Assembly: GCA_964534705.1 (NCBI GenBank)
Contig: CAZHPY010000006.1
Span: forward strand, 1 to 40,679
Reading direction: 5' to 3'
Source: CAZHPY01 sp964534705
GTDB lineage: Bacteria; Omnitrophota; Gorgyraeia; 2-01-FULL-45-10
DNA: 40,679 nucleotides
The position numbers and the translations under genes were made by a program. Within the stretch, counting starts at the first letter, position 1, and every line of letters starts with the position of its first letter. Below, in pieces: positions 7,314 through 16,465 of the stretch. The notes below the pieces were generated by a model. It made no database searches and was not told the origin of the DNA. It was given only the letters and a program-made list of their open reading frames with translations.

Positions 7314-8164
7314 AGGAAGCTATCAAGAAGAGCAAAGTCCTCATAGAGGCGCTGCCTTATATAAAGAAGTTCTATGAAAAAGTAGTGGTAATAAAATATG
7401 GCGGGGCAGCCGTAGATGAAAAAGGAATAGATCCTTCGGTGCTTGAAGACATAGTATTCATGAATTATGCCGGTATGCGCCCCATACTGGTTCACGGTGG
7501 CGGGCCCCTGATATCAAAATTCATGAAAAAGTCGGGTATAGAGCCCAGGTTCGTATGCGGCAGAAGGGTCACGGATAAAGAATCTATATATATAATCGAC
7601 AAAGCGCTGCATACGATAAACAGGCAGATCGTGAATACATTGAAAGACCTGGGAACAAAGGCATTCGGCCTGAGCGGGCGTGAAAATAACCTGATCAGGG
7701 TAAAGAAGCTGAAGACCGAAGTCGACCTTGGTTTCGTAGGTGAAGTGACATCGGTTGATACGACGATAGTAAAGCAGCTTATAGAAGATAGCATAATACC
7801 CGTTATATACCCTTTAGGCATGGGGCGTGACAGGAACCTGTATAATGTAAATGCCGATGATGTTGCAAGCGAGATAGCAGTGGCTTTAAGTGCTGAAAAA
7901 TTCGTGCTTTTGACGAATGTCAGGGGCGTCCTGAAGGATAAGGACGACCCTAAGACGCTGTATAATACGCTTACCGTAAAAGAAGTTAACGGGTTAGTTA
8001 AGAAAAAAATAATATATGGCGGCATGATGCCTAAGGTGGCGTCATGTGTTAATGCTATTAAGGGCGGAGTAAAGAAGGCGCACATACTTGATGCAAGCAT
8101 ACCTCATGCGCTTCTGCTCGAAATGTTCACTGATAAAGGTATAGGTACGGAGATAGTAAAATGA
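7310..8164 (+). CDS. argB: Acetylglutamate kinase
   Basis: Phosphorylates N-acetylglutamate, the step often feedback-inhibited by arginine. 284 residues from the ATG at 7310, which overlaps the argJ stop as ATGA; the longer frame to 7244 lies inside argJ. Motifs of the amino acid kinase fold are VIKYGGAAVDE (phosphate binding), LVHGGGPLIS, and the NVNADDVASEIA and GGMMPKV segments. The N-terminal helix KEAIKKSKVLIEALPYIKKF resembles the extension found in arginine-sensitive hexameric enzymes, so feedback control is plausible. Confidence 0.96.
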   Translation: MKEAIKKSKVLIEALPYIKKFYEKVVVIKYGGAAVDEKGIDPSVLEDIVFMNYAGMRPILVHGGGPLISKFMKKSGIEPRFVCGRRVTDKESIYIIDKALHTINRQIVNTLKDLGTKAFGLSGRENNLIRVKKLKTEVDLGFVGEVTSVDTTIVKQLIEDSIIPVIYPLGMGRDRNLYNVNADDVASEIAVALSAEKFVLLTNVRGVLKDKDDPKTLYNTLTVKEVNGLVKKKIIYGGMMPKVASCVNAIKGGVKKAHILDASIPHALLLEMFTDKGIGTEIVK

Positions 8165-9345
8165 GTAAGACGGATAAAGTAGCAGAGTTGTACAATAAGT
8201 ACGTGATGTGCACCTACAAAAGGGTGCCGCTATGTCTTGAAAAGGCAAAAGGCAGCAGGGTATGGGATATCGACGGCAAAGAATATCTTGATTTCTTTCC
8301 GGGATGGGCAGTATCAGGTATAGGGCATTGTCATCCATTGGTCGCCGCTGCCATATCAAAGCAGGCAAAAAAACTGATGCATGTATCCAACAATTATTAT
8401 TCAGAACTGCAGGGGCTTTTAGCGAAAAAAATAATTGAAAATTCGTTCCAGGGTAAGGTATTTTTTGCGAACTCCGGCGCCGAGGCGAATGAAGGGGCCG
8501 TTAAGCTTGCGCGGAAATACGGCCATGATAAAGGAAGATATGAAATAATCACGATGACAAGATCTTTTCATGGAAGAACGCTCGGCATGATATCGGCGAC
8601 CGGACAGGATAAGGTTAAAAAGGGATTTGAGCCGCTGGTAGAGGGCTTTGTCCATATACCGTTCAATGACATAGAAGCCCTTAAAGAAGCAGTGAATGAA
8701 AAGACGATCGCAGTCATGTTCGAGCCCATACAGTGCGAAGGCGGCATAAATATAGCCAGTAAAGAATACATGCAGGCAGTGAGAAAACTTTGCGATGAGA
8801 AAGACATAGTCATGATATTGGACGAGGTCCAGACGGGGATGGGTAGAGCGGGTACGATGTTCTGTTATCAGCAGTACGGCATCGAGCCTGATATCATGAC
8901 GCTTGCAAAGTCTTTGGGCGGTGGGGTGCCGATAGGGGCTGTTGTTGCAAGGGGGAAGTTTGCTGACGTCCTTACGCCGGGCACACACGCGTCAACGTTT
9001 GGCGGGTCGCCCGTAGTCTGCGCGGCCGGGCTTGCCGTGTTCGAAGCCATTAAAAAAGAAAAATTGTTAAATAATACTAAAAAGATGTCCGCATATCTGG
9101 TAAAGAAGATAGAGGGGCTCAAGAAGAAATACCATATTATAAAGGATATCAGGGCAATAGGGCTTATTATCGGGGTCGACCTTAGCGTAAAAGGCGAAGA
9201 TATTTACAGTAAGTGCCTTGAAGAGGGCCTTCTCATAAATTGCACACAGGATACGGTCCTGAGGATCATGCCTCCTATGACGGTCAGCAAGGCACAGGTA
9301 GATAAGGCTATATCGATATTGGATAAGGTGTTGTCAAAAATATAG
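8161..9345 (+). CDS. argD: Acetylornithine aminotransferase
   Basis: PLP enzyme that converts N-acetylglutamate semialdehyde to N-acetylornithine; many homologues also act on DAP-pathway amines. 394 residues. NSGAEANEGAVKLAR binds the cofactor phosphate, D221 in DEVQTGMGR contacts the PLP ring nitrogen, and the Schiff-base lysine is K250 in TLAKSLGGGVPIGA. The ATG at 8161 overlaps the argB stop as ATGA. It lies in the arg cluster, and because dapL is present downstream, a DapC role is not needed. Confidence 0.94.
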   Translation: MSKTDKVAELYNKYVMCTYKRVPLCLEKAKGSRVWDIDGKEYLDFFPGWAVSGIGHCHPLVAAAISKQAKKLMHVSNNYYSELQGLLAKKIIENSFQGKVFFANSGAEANEGAVKLARKYGHDKGRYEIITMTRSFHGRTLGMISATGQDKVKKGFEPLVEGFVHIPFNDIEALKEAVNEKTIAVMFEPIQCEGGINIASKEYMQAVRKLCDEKDIVMILDEVQTGMGRAGTMFCYQQYGIEPDIMTLAKSLGGGVPIGAVVARGKFADVLTPGTHASTFGGSPVVCAAGLAVFEAIKKEKLLNNTKKMSAYLVKKIEGLKKKYHIIKDIRAIGLIIGVDLSVKGEDIYSKCLEEGLLINCTQDTVLRIMPPMTVSKAQVDKAISILDKVLSKI

Positions 9346-9354
9346 AGGCGCATA

Positions 9355-10275
9355 ATGGCAAAAAAAAGAGACTTACTGTCGATAACCGATCTCACATCTG
9401 AAGAGATATGCGGTATATTGGAGGCGGGTAAGGAATTAAAAAAGGACAAGGCCAAGTACGCGGATTCGCTTAAAGGCAAGTCCATAGGCCTTATTTTCCA
9501 GAAACCGTCCAACAGGACCCGGGTATCGTTTGAAATAGGGATGGTCCAGTTGGGAGGATATGCCATTTATCTCGGGCCATCTGAGATAGGTATGGGCGGC
9601 AGGGAATCCGTAAAAGATGTGGCCAGGGTATTATCAAGATATCTGGACGGCCTCGTTGCGCGTACGTACAAGCATGAAGATGCTGAGGACCTTGCAAAAT
9701 ACGCTACAGTGCCTGTCGTGAACGGCCTTAGCGATTTTGCGCATCCTTGCCAGGCATTAAGCGACATATTTACGATCAAGGAGAAATTCGGCACCTTCAA
9801 AGGCATAACGCTTTCCTATATAGGGGATGCCAATAACGTGTTGAATTCTCTCATGTGCGCTGCGGCAAAAGTCGGGCTTAACATGAAAGTAGCTACGCCA
9901 AAAGGGTATGACCCTCTAAAGAAGGCCGCAGACACGGCAAAAAAATGTGCCGTGGAATCAGGCGCAAGCATAGAATTTATGAATGAAGCCGAAGCCGCGG
10001 CTAAGGGCGCGGATGTTATATATACCGATGTATGGGTAAGTATGGGCCAGGAAAAAGAGTCTGAAAAAAGGATGAAGGATTTTAAGGGGTTCCAGATCAA
10101 TGACCATATAATGAAACTGGCCAATAAGAATTGTCTTGTAATGCATTGTCTGCCTGCCCATAGAGGAGATGAGATCACGGATTCGGTCATAGATTCGAAG
10201 AATTCAGTTGTCTATGACCAGGCGGAGAACAGGATGCATATACAAAAAGCGGTATTGTTGAAATTATTGAGATAA
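9355..10275 (+). CDS. argF: Ornithine carbamoyltransferase
   Basis: Joins carbamoyl phosphate and ornithine to citrulline. 306 residues. The carbamoyl-phosphate loop SNRTR is at 52-56, HPCQ at 130-133, and the ornithine-binding HCLPAHRG begins at 264; these separate it from aspartate carbamoyltransferase. Begins nine bases after argD, with GAGG upstream. No carAB genes are in the window, so carbamoyl phosphate must come from elsewhere. Confidence 0.96.
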   Translation: MAKKRDLLSITDLTSEEICGILEAGKELKKDKAKYADSLKGKSIGLIFQKPSNRTRVSFEIGMVQLGGYAIYLGPSEIGMGGRESVKDVARVLSRYLDGLVARTYKHEDAEDLAKYATVPVVNGLSDFAHPCQALSDIFTIKEKFGTFKGITLSYIGDANNVLNSLMCAAAKVGLNMKVATPKGYDPLKKAADTAKKCAVESGASIEFMNEAEAAAKGADVIYTDVWVSMGQEKESEKRMKDFKGFQINDHIMKLANKNCLVMHCLPAHRGDEITDSVIDSKNSVVYDQAENRMHIQKAVLLKLLR

Positions 10276-10287
10276 CGGGAGAATGAT

Positions 10288-11472
10288 ATGAATAAAAAAG
10301 TAGTTCTTGCATATTCAGGCGGCCTGGATACATCTGTGGCCATAAAATGGCTCAAGAATAAGGGCTATGACGTTGTTGCCTATATGGCTGATGTCGGCCA
10401 GGGATCCGATTACGGGACTTATAAGACCAGAGCCCTTAAGACCGGCGCCATAAAAGTTATTGTTGATGACCTGAAGCAGGAATTTGTTAACGATTTTGTT
10501 TTTAAAGCGTTAAAGGCCAATGCGATATATGAAAGCGGGTATTTACTGGCAACGGCATTATCAAGGCCGGTCATAGCAAAGGGCCTGGTAGAGACCGCCG
10601 AGAAGGAAAAGGCCGAATACGTGGCGCATGGCTGTACCGGCAAAGGCAATGACCAGGTGAGATTTGAAGTTACTGTAAAGGCGCTTAACCCTAAGTTGAA
10701 GATAATAGCGCCGGTTAGGGAATGGGAGTTAAAGACAAGAAGCGAAGAGATAGAATATGCGAAGGATAATAATATCCCCATCGACACAACAAAGAAAAAG
10801 CCTTACTCGATTGATGTTAATCTTTGGGGAATATCGATTGAAAGTGGGAAGCTGGAAGATCCTTATTACGAGCCTGACGAAGATATCTATTATCTTACGA
10901 AAGGAGTAAATGAGGCAGCGGCGAAGCCTGCCTATTTAGAGGTGGAATTCAAAAAAGGTATCCCTGTAAAATTGAACGGCAAGGCAATGGGTGGCGTGGG
11001 CCTTATCGCCAAGATCGCCAAGATCGCCGGCGATGCCGGTGTGGGCAGAAGCGACATGATCGAGAACCGTCTTGTAGGGATCAAGTCCAGGGAAATATAT
11101 GAGGCCCCGGCAGGATGGGTCCTCTACAATGCGCACAAGGCATTAGAGAGCCTTGTTTTTGACAGGGAACTGGCCCATTTTAAGGATGCTGTGTCGCTGA
11201 AATATTCCGAACTTGTTTATTACGGGCTTTGGTACTCGCCTTTAAGGGAAGCGATAGATAAGTTTATCGACAATACACAGAAATATGTTAATGGTACTGT
11301 GCGGCTCAAGCTTCACAAAGGAAATTGCTCGGTAGTAGGCAGAAAATCGCCGCATTCTTTATACAAGAAAGAGCTTGCCACGTACGAAGAAGGGGATAAG
11401 TTCGACCAGTCCCTCGCAAAGGGATTCATCGAACTGTGGGGTTTGCCCTACAAAGGAAGAGGCAAAAAGTAA
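10288..11472 (+). CDS. argG: Argininosuccinate synthase
   Basis: Condenses citrulline and aspartate with ATP. 394 residues. The PP-loop-type nucleotide site AYSGGLDTSVA lies at about residues 8-18, and the family segments AHGCTGKGNDQVRFE, IAPVREW and NLWGISIESG are present. Gap of 12 bases from argF with GGAGAATG as ribosome binding site. argH follows after ten bases. Confidence 0.97.
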   Translation: MNKKVVLAYSGGLDTSVAIKWLKNKGYDVVAYMADVGQGSDYGTYKTRALKTGAIKVIVDDLKQEFVNDFVFKALKANAIYESGYLLATALSRPVIAKGLVETAEKEKAEYVAHGCTGKGNDQVRFEVTVKALNPKLKIIAPVREWELKTRSEEIEYAKDNNIPIDTTKKKPYSIDVNLWGISIESGKLEDPYYEPDEDIYYLTKGVNEAAAKPAYLEVEFKKGIPVKLNGKAMGGVGLIAKIAKIAGDAGVGRSDMIENRLVGIKSREIYEAPAGWVLYNAHKALESLVFDRELAHFKDAVSLKYSELVYYGLWYSPLREAIDKFIDNTQKYVNGTVRLKLHKGNCSVVGRKSPHSLYKKELATYEEGDKFDQSLAKGFIELWGLPYKGRGKK

Positions 11473-11482
11473 GGGAGACAAA

Positions 11483-12826
11483 ATGGCTAAGAAACTATGG
11501 GGTGGTAGATTTAGCAAGAAGACAGACCCATTAGTAGAAGAATTCACAAAGTCTATACAATACGACTATAAACTGGCCAAGTATGATGTGCTTGGCTCTA
11601 TAGTCCATGTAGCCATTCTCGGTAAGGCAGGATATTTAACATCCAAAGAAGTGTCTAAGATACAATCCGCCCTTACAAAGATCGGCAATAGTAATTTTAT
11701 GCCCAATATGGCTTACGAGGATGTCCATAGCCAGATACAGGATATGCTTGAGGGGCGGGTCGGGGATCTTGCACTAAAGCTTCATACTGCCCGGTCAAGG
11801 AACGACCAGGTGGTATTTGCCACAAAAGTCTATTGCCTTGATAAATACGCTGAGGTTGCAACACTTTTACAAGGCGTAATAAGTTCTCTGAAGTCTCTTG
11901 CAGACTCAAATAAAGATGTTGTGATGCCCGGTTTTACGCATATGCAGCATGCACAGCCTATATATCTGAAAGATTACATCGGAGCATATGTAATTATGCT
12001 TGAAAACAGCCTCAAAAAATTAAATGCAGCTGTTTCAGATATTAAACTCACGATGGGTTCCGGCGCGGTTGCAGGAACGCCCATAGCGGCAAAACATTAC
12101 CGGATGTCTTTGGATAAATATGCTGGAAAATTAGGTATCAAATTACCGGGATTAAAACTTGAGCCGGCAAAAAACGCTATATATACGGTTAGTGACAGGG
12201 GTTTTGTGCTTGAATCGCTTAATATTACAGCAATTATTGCTGCCTGTCTTTCCAGATTTGCCGAAGATCTTATAATATGGGCGACAAAAGAATTTGATTT
12301 TGTAGATATAGATGAAGCATTCTGTACAGGTAGTTCTCTTATGCCGCAGAAGAAGAACCCGGATGTCCTGGAATTAATAAGAGGTTGCGCAGGAAGAATG
12401 TACGGCAACCGGATAGGCCTTCTGGCTGTTATGAAGGGGCTGCCGTTGTCATATAACAGGGACATGCAGCTGGATAAGGAGCCCTTATTTGACTCATTCG
12501 AGACCCTGATAGCCGAATTAAAGGTATTAAAAGGGCTGATAAAGACACTTAAGTTCAATAAGGATAAACTCGAGACCCAATTAGATGATGAATCTTTATA
12601 CGCGACGGACATAGTCTATTATCTGGTGGGAAAGAAAGTACCATTCAAGATTGCGCATACGATAGTAGGCAAGCTGATAAGATATGCCATTGACAACTCT
12701 ATCGAAGTAAAGACTATGACGCAGCATGAATTAAGTGCATTTTCAGATAAACTTATCAAAAAAGAGATCATTAAATTATTCGATCCTGAATTTTCAGTTG
12801 AGTCAAAGAAGTCGATAAAAAGGTGA
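11483..12826 (+). CDS. argH: Argininosuccinate lyase
   Basis: Splits argininosuccinate into arginine and fumarate. 447 residues from ATG 11483, with AAGGGAG (overlapping the argG stop) upstream; the open frame back to 11375 is inside argG. Family signatures are KLWGGRFSK at the start, LHTARSRNDQV, and the GSSLMPQKKNPD loop that carries the catalytic serine. Slightly shorter than the usual 455-470 residues at the C-terminus. lysA begins five bases after the stop, joining the arginine and lysine blocks. Confidence 0.96.
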   Translation: MAKKLWGGRFSKKTDPLVEEFTKSIQYDYKLAKYDVLGSIVHVAILGKAGYLTSKEVSKIQSALTKIGNSNFMPNMAYEDVHSQIQDMLEGRVGDLALKLHTARSRNDQVVFATKVYCLDKYAEVATLLQGVISSLKSLADSNKDVVMPGFTHMQHAQPIYLKDYIGAYVIMLENSLKKLNAAVSDIKLTMGSGAVAGTPIAAKHYRMSLDKYAGKLGIKLPGLKLEPAKNAIYTVSDRGFVLESLNITAIIAACLSRFAEDLIIWATKEFDFVDIDEAFCTGSSLMPQKKNPDVLELIRGCAGRMYGNRIGLLAVMKGLPLSYNRDMQLDKEPLFDSFETLIAELKVLKGLIKTLKFNKDKLETQLDDESLYATDIVYYLVGKKVPFKIAHTIVGKLIRYAIDNSIEVKTMTQHELSAFSDKLIKKEIIKLFDPEFSVESKKSIKR

Positions 12827-12831
12827 TATAG

Positions 12832-14088
12832 ATGCATGAGTTTACATTTAAGGACAATGAACTTTACTGCGAAGATGTGAGAGTAGCGGAGATCGCGAAA
12901 AAGGTCCCGACACCGTTCTATCTTTACAGCTACAAGACTTTCATAGACCACTATAAGAAGCTTGAGATAGCATTCCGGCCCTTAAAGCCGCTCATATGCT
13001 TTTCCGTAAAGAGCAATTCGAATATCGCGGTCCTGCGGGCGCTTGTCAGGAACGGGGCAGGGCTTGATATTGTTTCGGGAGGAGAACTCTACCGCGCGCG
13101 CCTTGCGGGAGTGAGGCCGGACAAGGTAGTCTATGCGGGCGTCGGCAAAAGGCGTGACGAGATCGAAGATGCAATAAAGTTCGGGATACTTTTGTTCAAT
13201 GTAGAGTCTGAGGCCGAACTTGATGAAATACAGATGGCTGCTCACAGACTGGGGAAAAAGGTTAACGTTGCCATAAGGATAAACCCCGATGTTGTAGCCA
13301 ATACGCATGCCCATATAGTTACGGGAAAGGGCGATACGAAATTCGGCCTTGATTTCCGGACAGTGAAGAAGATATTCAATTCGCGGAAAAAATATCCGGA
13401 TCTTAATATAAGAGGCATACACATACATATAGGATCGCAGATCGTAGATGGCGCACCTTTTGTAGCGGCGATAAGAAAGGTGCTGCAATTTCTGGGAAAG
13501 AACAGGATAAAGATAGATTATTTCAATATCGGCGGCGGGTTGGGCATCACTTATTCCATTGAAAACCCGCAAACCGCAAAAGTATTTGCGCAAAATGTAC
13601 TGCCGATGCTTAAAAAGAGCGGGCTGAAAATAATATTGGAACCGGGACGGTTTGTATCGGGAAATAGCGGCATACTCGTGACAAAAGTTTTATATACAAA
13701 AAGTACGCCTAAGAACAAATTCATGATAGTTGACAGCGGCATGAGCGATCTCATCAGGCCCAGCCTTTACACGGCCTATCATAAGATAATCCCGGTAAAG
13801 GTACCTTATGACAGTTCTGAAACAAGCGAGAAGGTCGATGTGGTTGGGCCCATATGCGAGTCGGGCGATTTCCTTGGGAAGGACAGGCTTTTGCCGGGGA
13901 TGCATAAGGGGGATCTCCTGGCGGTAATGGGGGCAGGTGCTTATGGTTTTACAATGTCGAGTAATTACAACTCACGTCCAAGGGCCGCAGAGGTAATGGT
14001 CATAGAAGGCAAGGCCTATATTGTAAGGTCTGCCGAAACATATAAAGACCTTGTAAAAGGCGAAGCCATACCAAAGGTGTTAAAATGA
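12832..14088 (+). CDS. lysA: Diaminopimelate decarboxylase
   Basis: PLP-dependent fold-III enzyme that decarboxylates meso-DAP to L-lysine. 418 residues. The Schiff-base lysine is K60 in CFSVKSNSN; HIGSQI, the glycine-rich FNIGGGLGI, the EPGRF phosphate loop and the CESGDFLG motif contributed across the dimer are all visible. It is the last lysine enzyme but comes first in the block. The end overlaps dapF as ATGA. Confidence 0.96.
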   Translation: MHEFTFKDNELYCEDVRVAEIAKKVPTPFYLYSYKTFIDHYKKLEIAFRPLKPLICFSVKSNSNIAVLRALVRNGAGLDIVSGGELYRARLAGVRPDKVVYAGVGKRRDEIEDAIKFGILLFNVESEAELDEIQMAAHRLGKKVNVAIRINPDVVANTHAHIVTGKGDTKFGLDFRTVKKIFNSRKKYPDLNIRGIHIHIGSQIVDGAPFVAAIRKVLQFLGKNRIKIDYFNIGGGLGITYSIENPQTAKVFAQNVLPMLKKSGLKIILEPGRFVSGNSGILVTKVLYTKSTPKNKFMIVDSGMSDLIRPSLYTAYHKIIPVKVPYDSSETSEKVDVVGPICESGDFLGKDRLLPGMHKGDLLAVMGAGAYGFTMSSNYNSRPRAAEVMVIEGKAYIVRSAETYKDLVKGEAIPKVLK

Positions 14089-14897
14089 TCGGGTTCACGA
14101 AGGCAGTCGCAACAGGCAATGATTTTGTCATTGTCGATAACCGCAAAAAAGTTTTAAAGAATAACCTTGCCAGGCTTGCAAAGGAACTGTGTGACAGGAA
14201 GTACGGCATCGGCGCCGACGGCCTGCTTTTGCTTGAAGGATCCGATTCCGCCGACTTTAAGATGCGCATATTCAATCCTGACGGCAGCGAAGCGCAGATG
14301 TGCGGCAACGGTTCGCGCTGCATAGCGCTTTACGCTTATAAAAAAAAGATCGCATCCTCCAGCATGGGTATAGAAACACTCGCCGGTATTATTAGCGCCA
14401 GCGTAAACGGAAATAATGTAAAAGTCAAACTTACAGAACCGAAGGATATACAGTGGAATCTTTGCCTGATGATCCATGAATGCCCTTATAAGGTTAATTT
14501 TGCGAATACTGGCGTTCCCCATGTTATCCATTTCGTCAAGGACATAGAGAATATAAGCGTCAAAGAGCTGGGTTCCAGTATGAGATATCATGCTGATTTT
14601 TCTCCAGAAGGGGCGAACGTGGATTTTGTCAGGATCGCGGACCGCAATAAGAAAAAGATCCAGGTCCGGACATATGAAAGAGGGGTTGAGGATGAGACAT
14701 TGGCTTGCGGAACTGGGGCAGTGGCCAGCGCAATAATAGCAGCGGAGGCGGAAGATATATCCTCCCCAATAACTGTGGAAACCCGGAGCGGAGAGATGCT
14801 AAAGGTGCATTTTGAGATGGTAGAAGGTGCTTTTAAGAACGTTTATCTGGAAGGCAAAGCACAACTTGTATATGAGGGGGAGATCCAAGATGTTTAA
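14085..14897 (+). CDS. dapF: Diaminopimelate epimerase
   Basis: Converts LL-DAP to meso-DAP without cofactor, using two cysteines. C73 in MCGNGSRC is one and the cysteine of LACGTGAVA is the other; both are intact. 270 residues. Needed here because DapL yields the LL isomer. Starts on the overlapping ATGA with lysA and ends eight bases inside dapA. Confidence 0.96.
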   Translation: MIGFTKAVATGNDFVIVDNRKKVLKNNLARLAKELCDRKYGIGADGLLLLEGSDSADFKMRIFNPDGSEAQMCGNGSRCIALYAYKKKIASSSMGIETLAGIISASVNGNNVKVKLTEPKDIQWNLCLMIHECPYKVNFANTGVPHVIHFVKDIENISVKELGSSMRYHADFSPEGANVDFVRIADRNKKKIQVRTYERGVEDETLACGTGAVASAIIAAEAEDISSPITVETRSGEMLKVHFEMVEGAFKNVYLEGKAQLVYEGEIQDV

Positions 14898-15762
14898 AGG
14901 TTCTATGGTTGCATTGGTAACGCCTTTTAAAAAAGGCGTGATAGATGAAGTTGCGCTTAAGGATCTGGTAGAGTTCCATATAAAGAACGGGACAACCGCG
15001 CTTGTGCCATGCGGTACGACCGGTGAATCGGCCACTCTTTCCTATGATGAGCACGACAAGGTGATCGAGCTTACGATAAAATTTGCGAAGGGAAGGATAC
15101 CCGTTATAGCGGGGACGGGCTCCAATTCGACTGAAGAGGCCATAGTGCTTACCAAGCATGCAAAAAAAGCAGGCGCAGACGCTTCCCTGCAGGTAAGCCC
15201 ATATTATAATCGTCCCACACAGAAAGGGCTTTACCTGCATTTTAAGGCTATTGCGGAAGCCGTTGATATACCCATAATCCTGTATAATATTGCCTCGAGA
15301 ACCGGTGTAAACATAGAACCCGAGACATTCGTTAAGCTGGCTGAGGTCAAGAACATAATCGGCGTAAAAGAGGCCAGCGGATCGCTTGAGCAGATGTCGA
15401 GGATCAGAAAACTTTGTCCGAAGGATTTTCTATTAATATCGGGTGATGATGCCCTGACCCTGCCCGTCCTATCCATAGGCGGTGTCGGCATCATATCGGT
15501 TGTAGCCAATATTATCCCGCGTGACGTTGCGGATATGTGTTCTGCCTTCGAAAAAGGTAATATTAAAAAGGCCGAGGAGTTGCATTATAAGATGCTCTCG
15601 CTCGTAAAGGCCATGTTTGTAGAGACAAATCCCATCCCGGTAAAGACCGCCATGGGATTAATGAAGATGATAGATCCACAGATGAGGCTTCCTTTATGCG
15701 ACATGCTGCCCGGGAATAAAGACAAACTTGTTGCGGAGCTTAAAGGATATAAGTTAATCTAA
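14890..15762 (+). CDS. dapA: 4-hydroxy-tetrahydrodipicolinate synthase
   Basis: Condenses pyruvate with aspartate semialdehyde, the first committed step to DAP and lysine. 290 residues from ATG 14890, which has a purine-rich GGGGGAGA upstream; the frame extending to 14827 lies within dapF. The Schiff-base lysine is K160 (IIGVKEASG), the catalytic tyrosine Y132 (LYNIASRTG), and the GTTGES loop is at 42-47. TIM-barrel class I aldolase. Confidence 0.96.
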   Translation: MFKGSMVALVTPFKKGVIDEVALKDLVEFHIKNGTTALVPCGTTGESATLSYDEHDKVIELTIKFAKGRIPVIAGTGSNSTEEAIVLTKHAKKAGADASLQVSPYYNRPTQKGLYLHFKAIAEAVDIPIILYNIASRTGVNIEPETFVKLAEVKNIIGVKEASGSLEQMSRIRKLCPKDFLLISGDDALTLPVLSIGGVGIISVVANIIPRDVADMCSAFEKGNIKKAEELHYKMLSLVKAMFVETNPIPVKTAMGLMKMIDPQMRLPLCDMLPGNKDKLVAELKGYKLI

Positions 15763-15776
15763 ACAAGGAGTATGTA

Positions 15777-16454
15777 ATGGTTAAAATAGCAGTTAGTGGT
15801 TCAAAAGGAAAGATGGGATCGAGAATAATCGATCTGGCAAAGGGTGACCCGGAATTTCAGTGCACCGGGGAATTCGATGTAGACGGCAATGCAGCGGATG
15901 CTATAAAGGGGTGTGATTGCCTTCTCGAATTTACGTCACCCGAAGCGACGATGGAACATCTCGCAATGTGCGAAAAAGAGAAAAAGGGGATCGTCATAGG
16001 AACGACCGGCCTGTCCGAAGAGCAGCGCAATAAAATAAAAGAAGCTTCGGCGAATATACCGGTTGTCTTTTCTCCCAATATGTCAGTAGGCGTAAATCTG
16101 CTGTTCAATCTGGTTGAAACAGTCTCAAAGGTCCTGGGCAGCGAATACGAGATCAGTATCCTCGAAGCGCACCATGCCGAAAAGAAAGATGCTCCCAGCG
16201 GCACTGCCAAAGAACTGGAAAAGATAGTAAAAAGCATAAAGGGTGAAGAGACAGATGTAGTGATAAGTTCTGTAAGAGAAGGCGAAATAGTCGGCGAGCA
16301 TACCATAACGTTCGAAAGCGACGTCGATCTTATAGAGATAACACATAGCGCCAAAACGCGCGATATACTCGCAAAAGGCGCGCTGCAGGCCGCAAAATTC
16401 ATTGCAGGCAAGAAGGACGGGTTATTTACAATGAAGGATGTGCTTGCTCTTTAA
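15777..16454 (+). CDS. dapB: 4-hydroxy-tetrahydrodipicolinate reductase
   Basis: Reduces the DapA product with NAD(P)H. 225 residues, a compact form compared with about 270 in E. coli. The cofactor loop SGSKGKMGS is at about 7-15, and the catalytic EAHHAEKKDAPSGTA segment is at 130-144. ACAAGGAG precedes the ATG. Followed nine to twelve bases later by dapL. Confidence 0.95.
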   Translation: MVKIAVSGSKGKMGSRIIDLAKGDPEFQCTGEFDVDGNAADAIKGCDCLLEFTSPEATMEHLAMCEKEKKGIVIGTTGLSEEQRNKIKEASANIPVVFSPNMSVGVNLLFNLVETVSKVLGSEYEISILEAHHAEKKDAPSGTAKELEKIVKSIKGEETDVVISSVREGEIVGEHTITFESDVDLIEITHSAKTRDILAKGALQAAKFIAGKKDGLFTMKDVLAL

Positions 16455-16465
16455 AGGAGTAAATG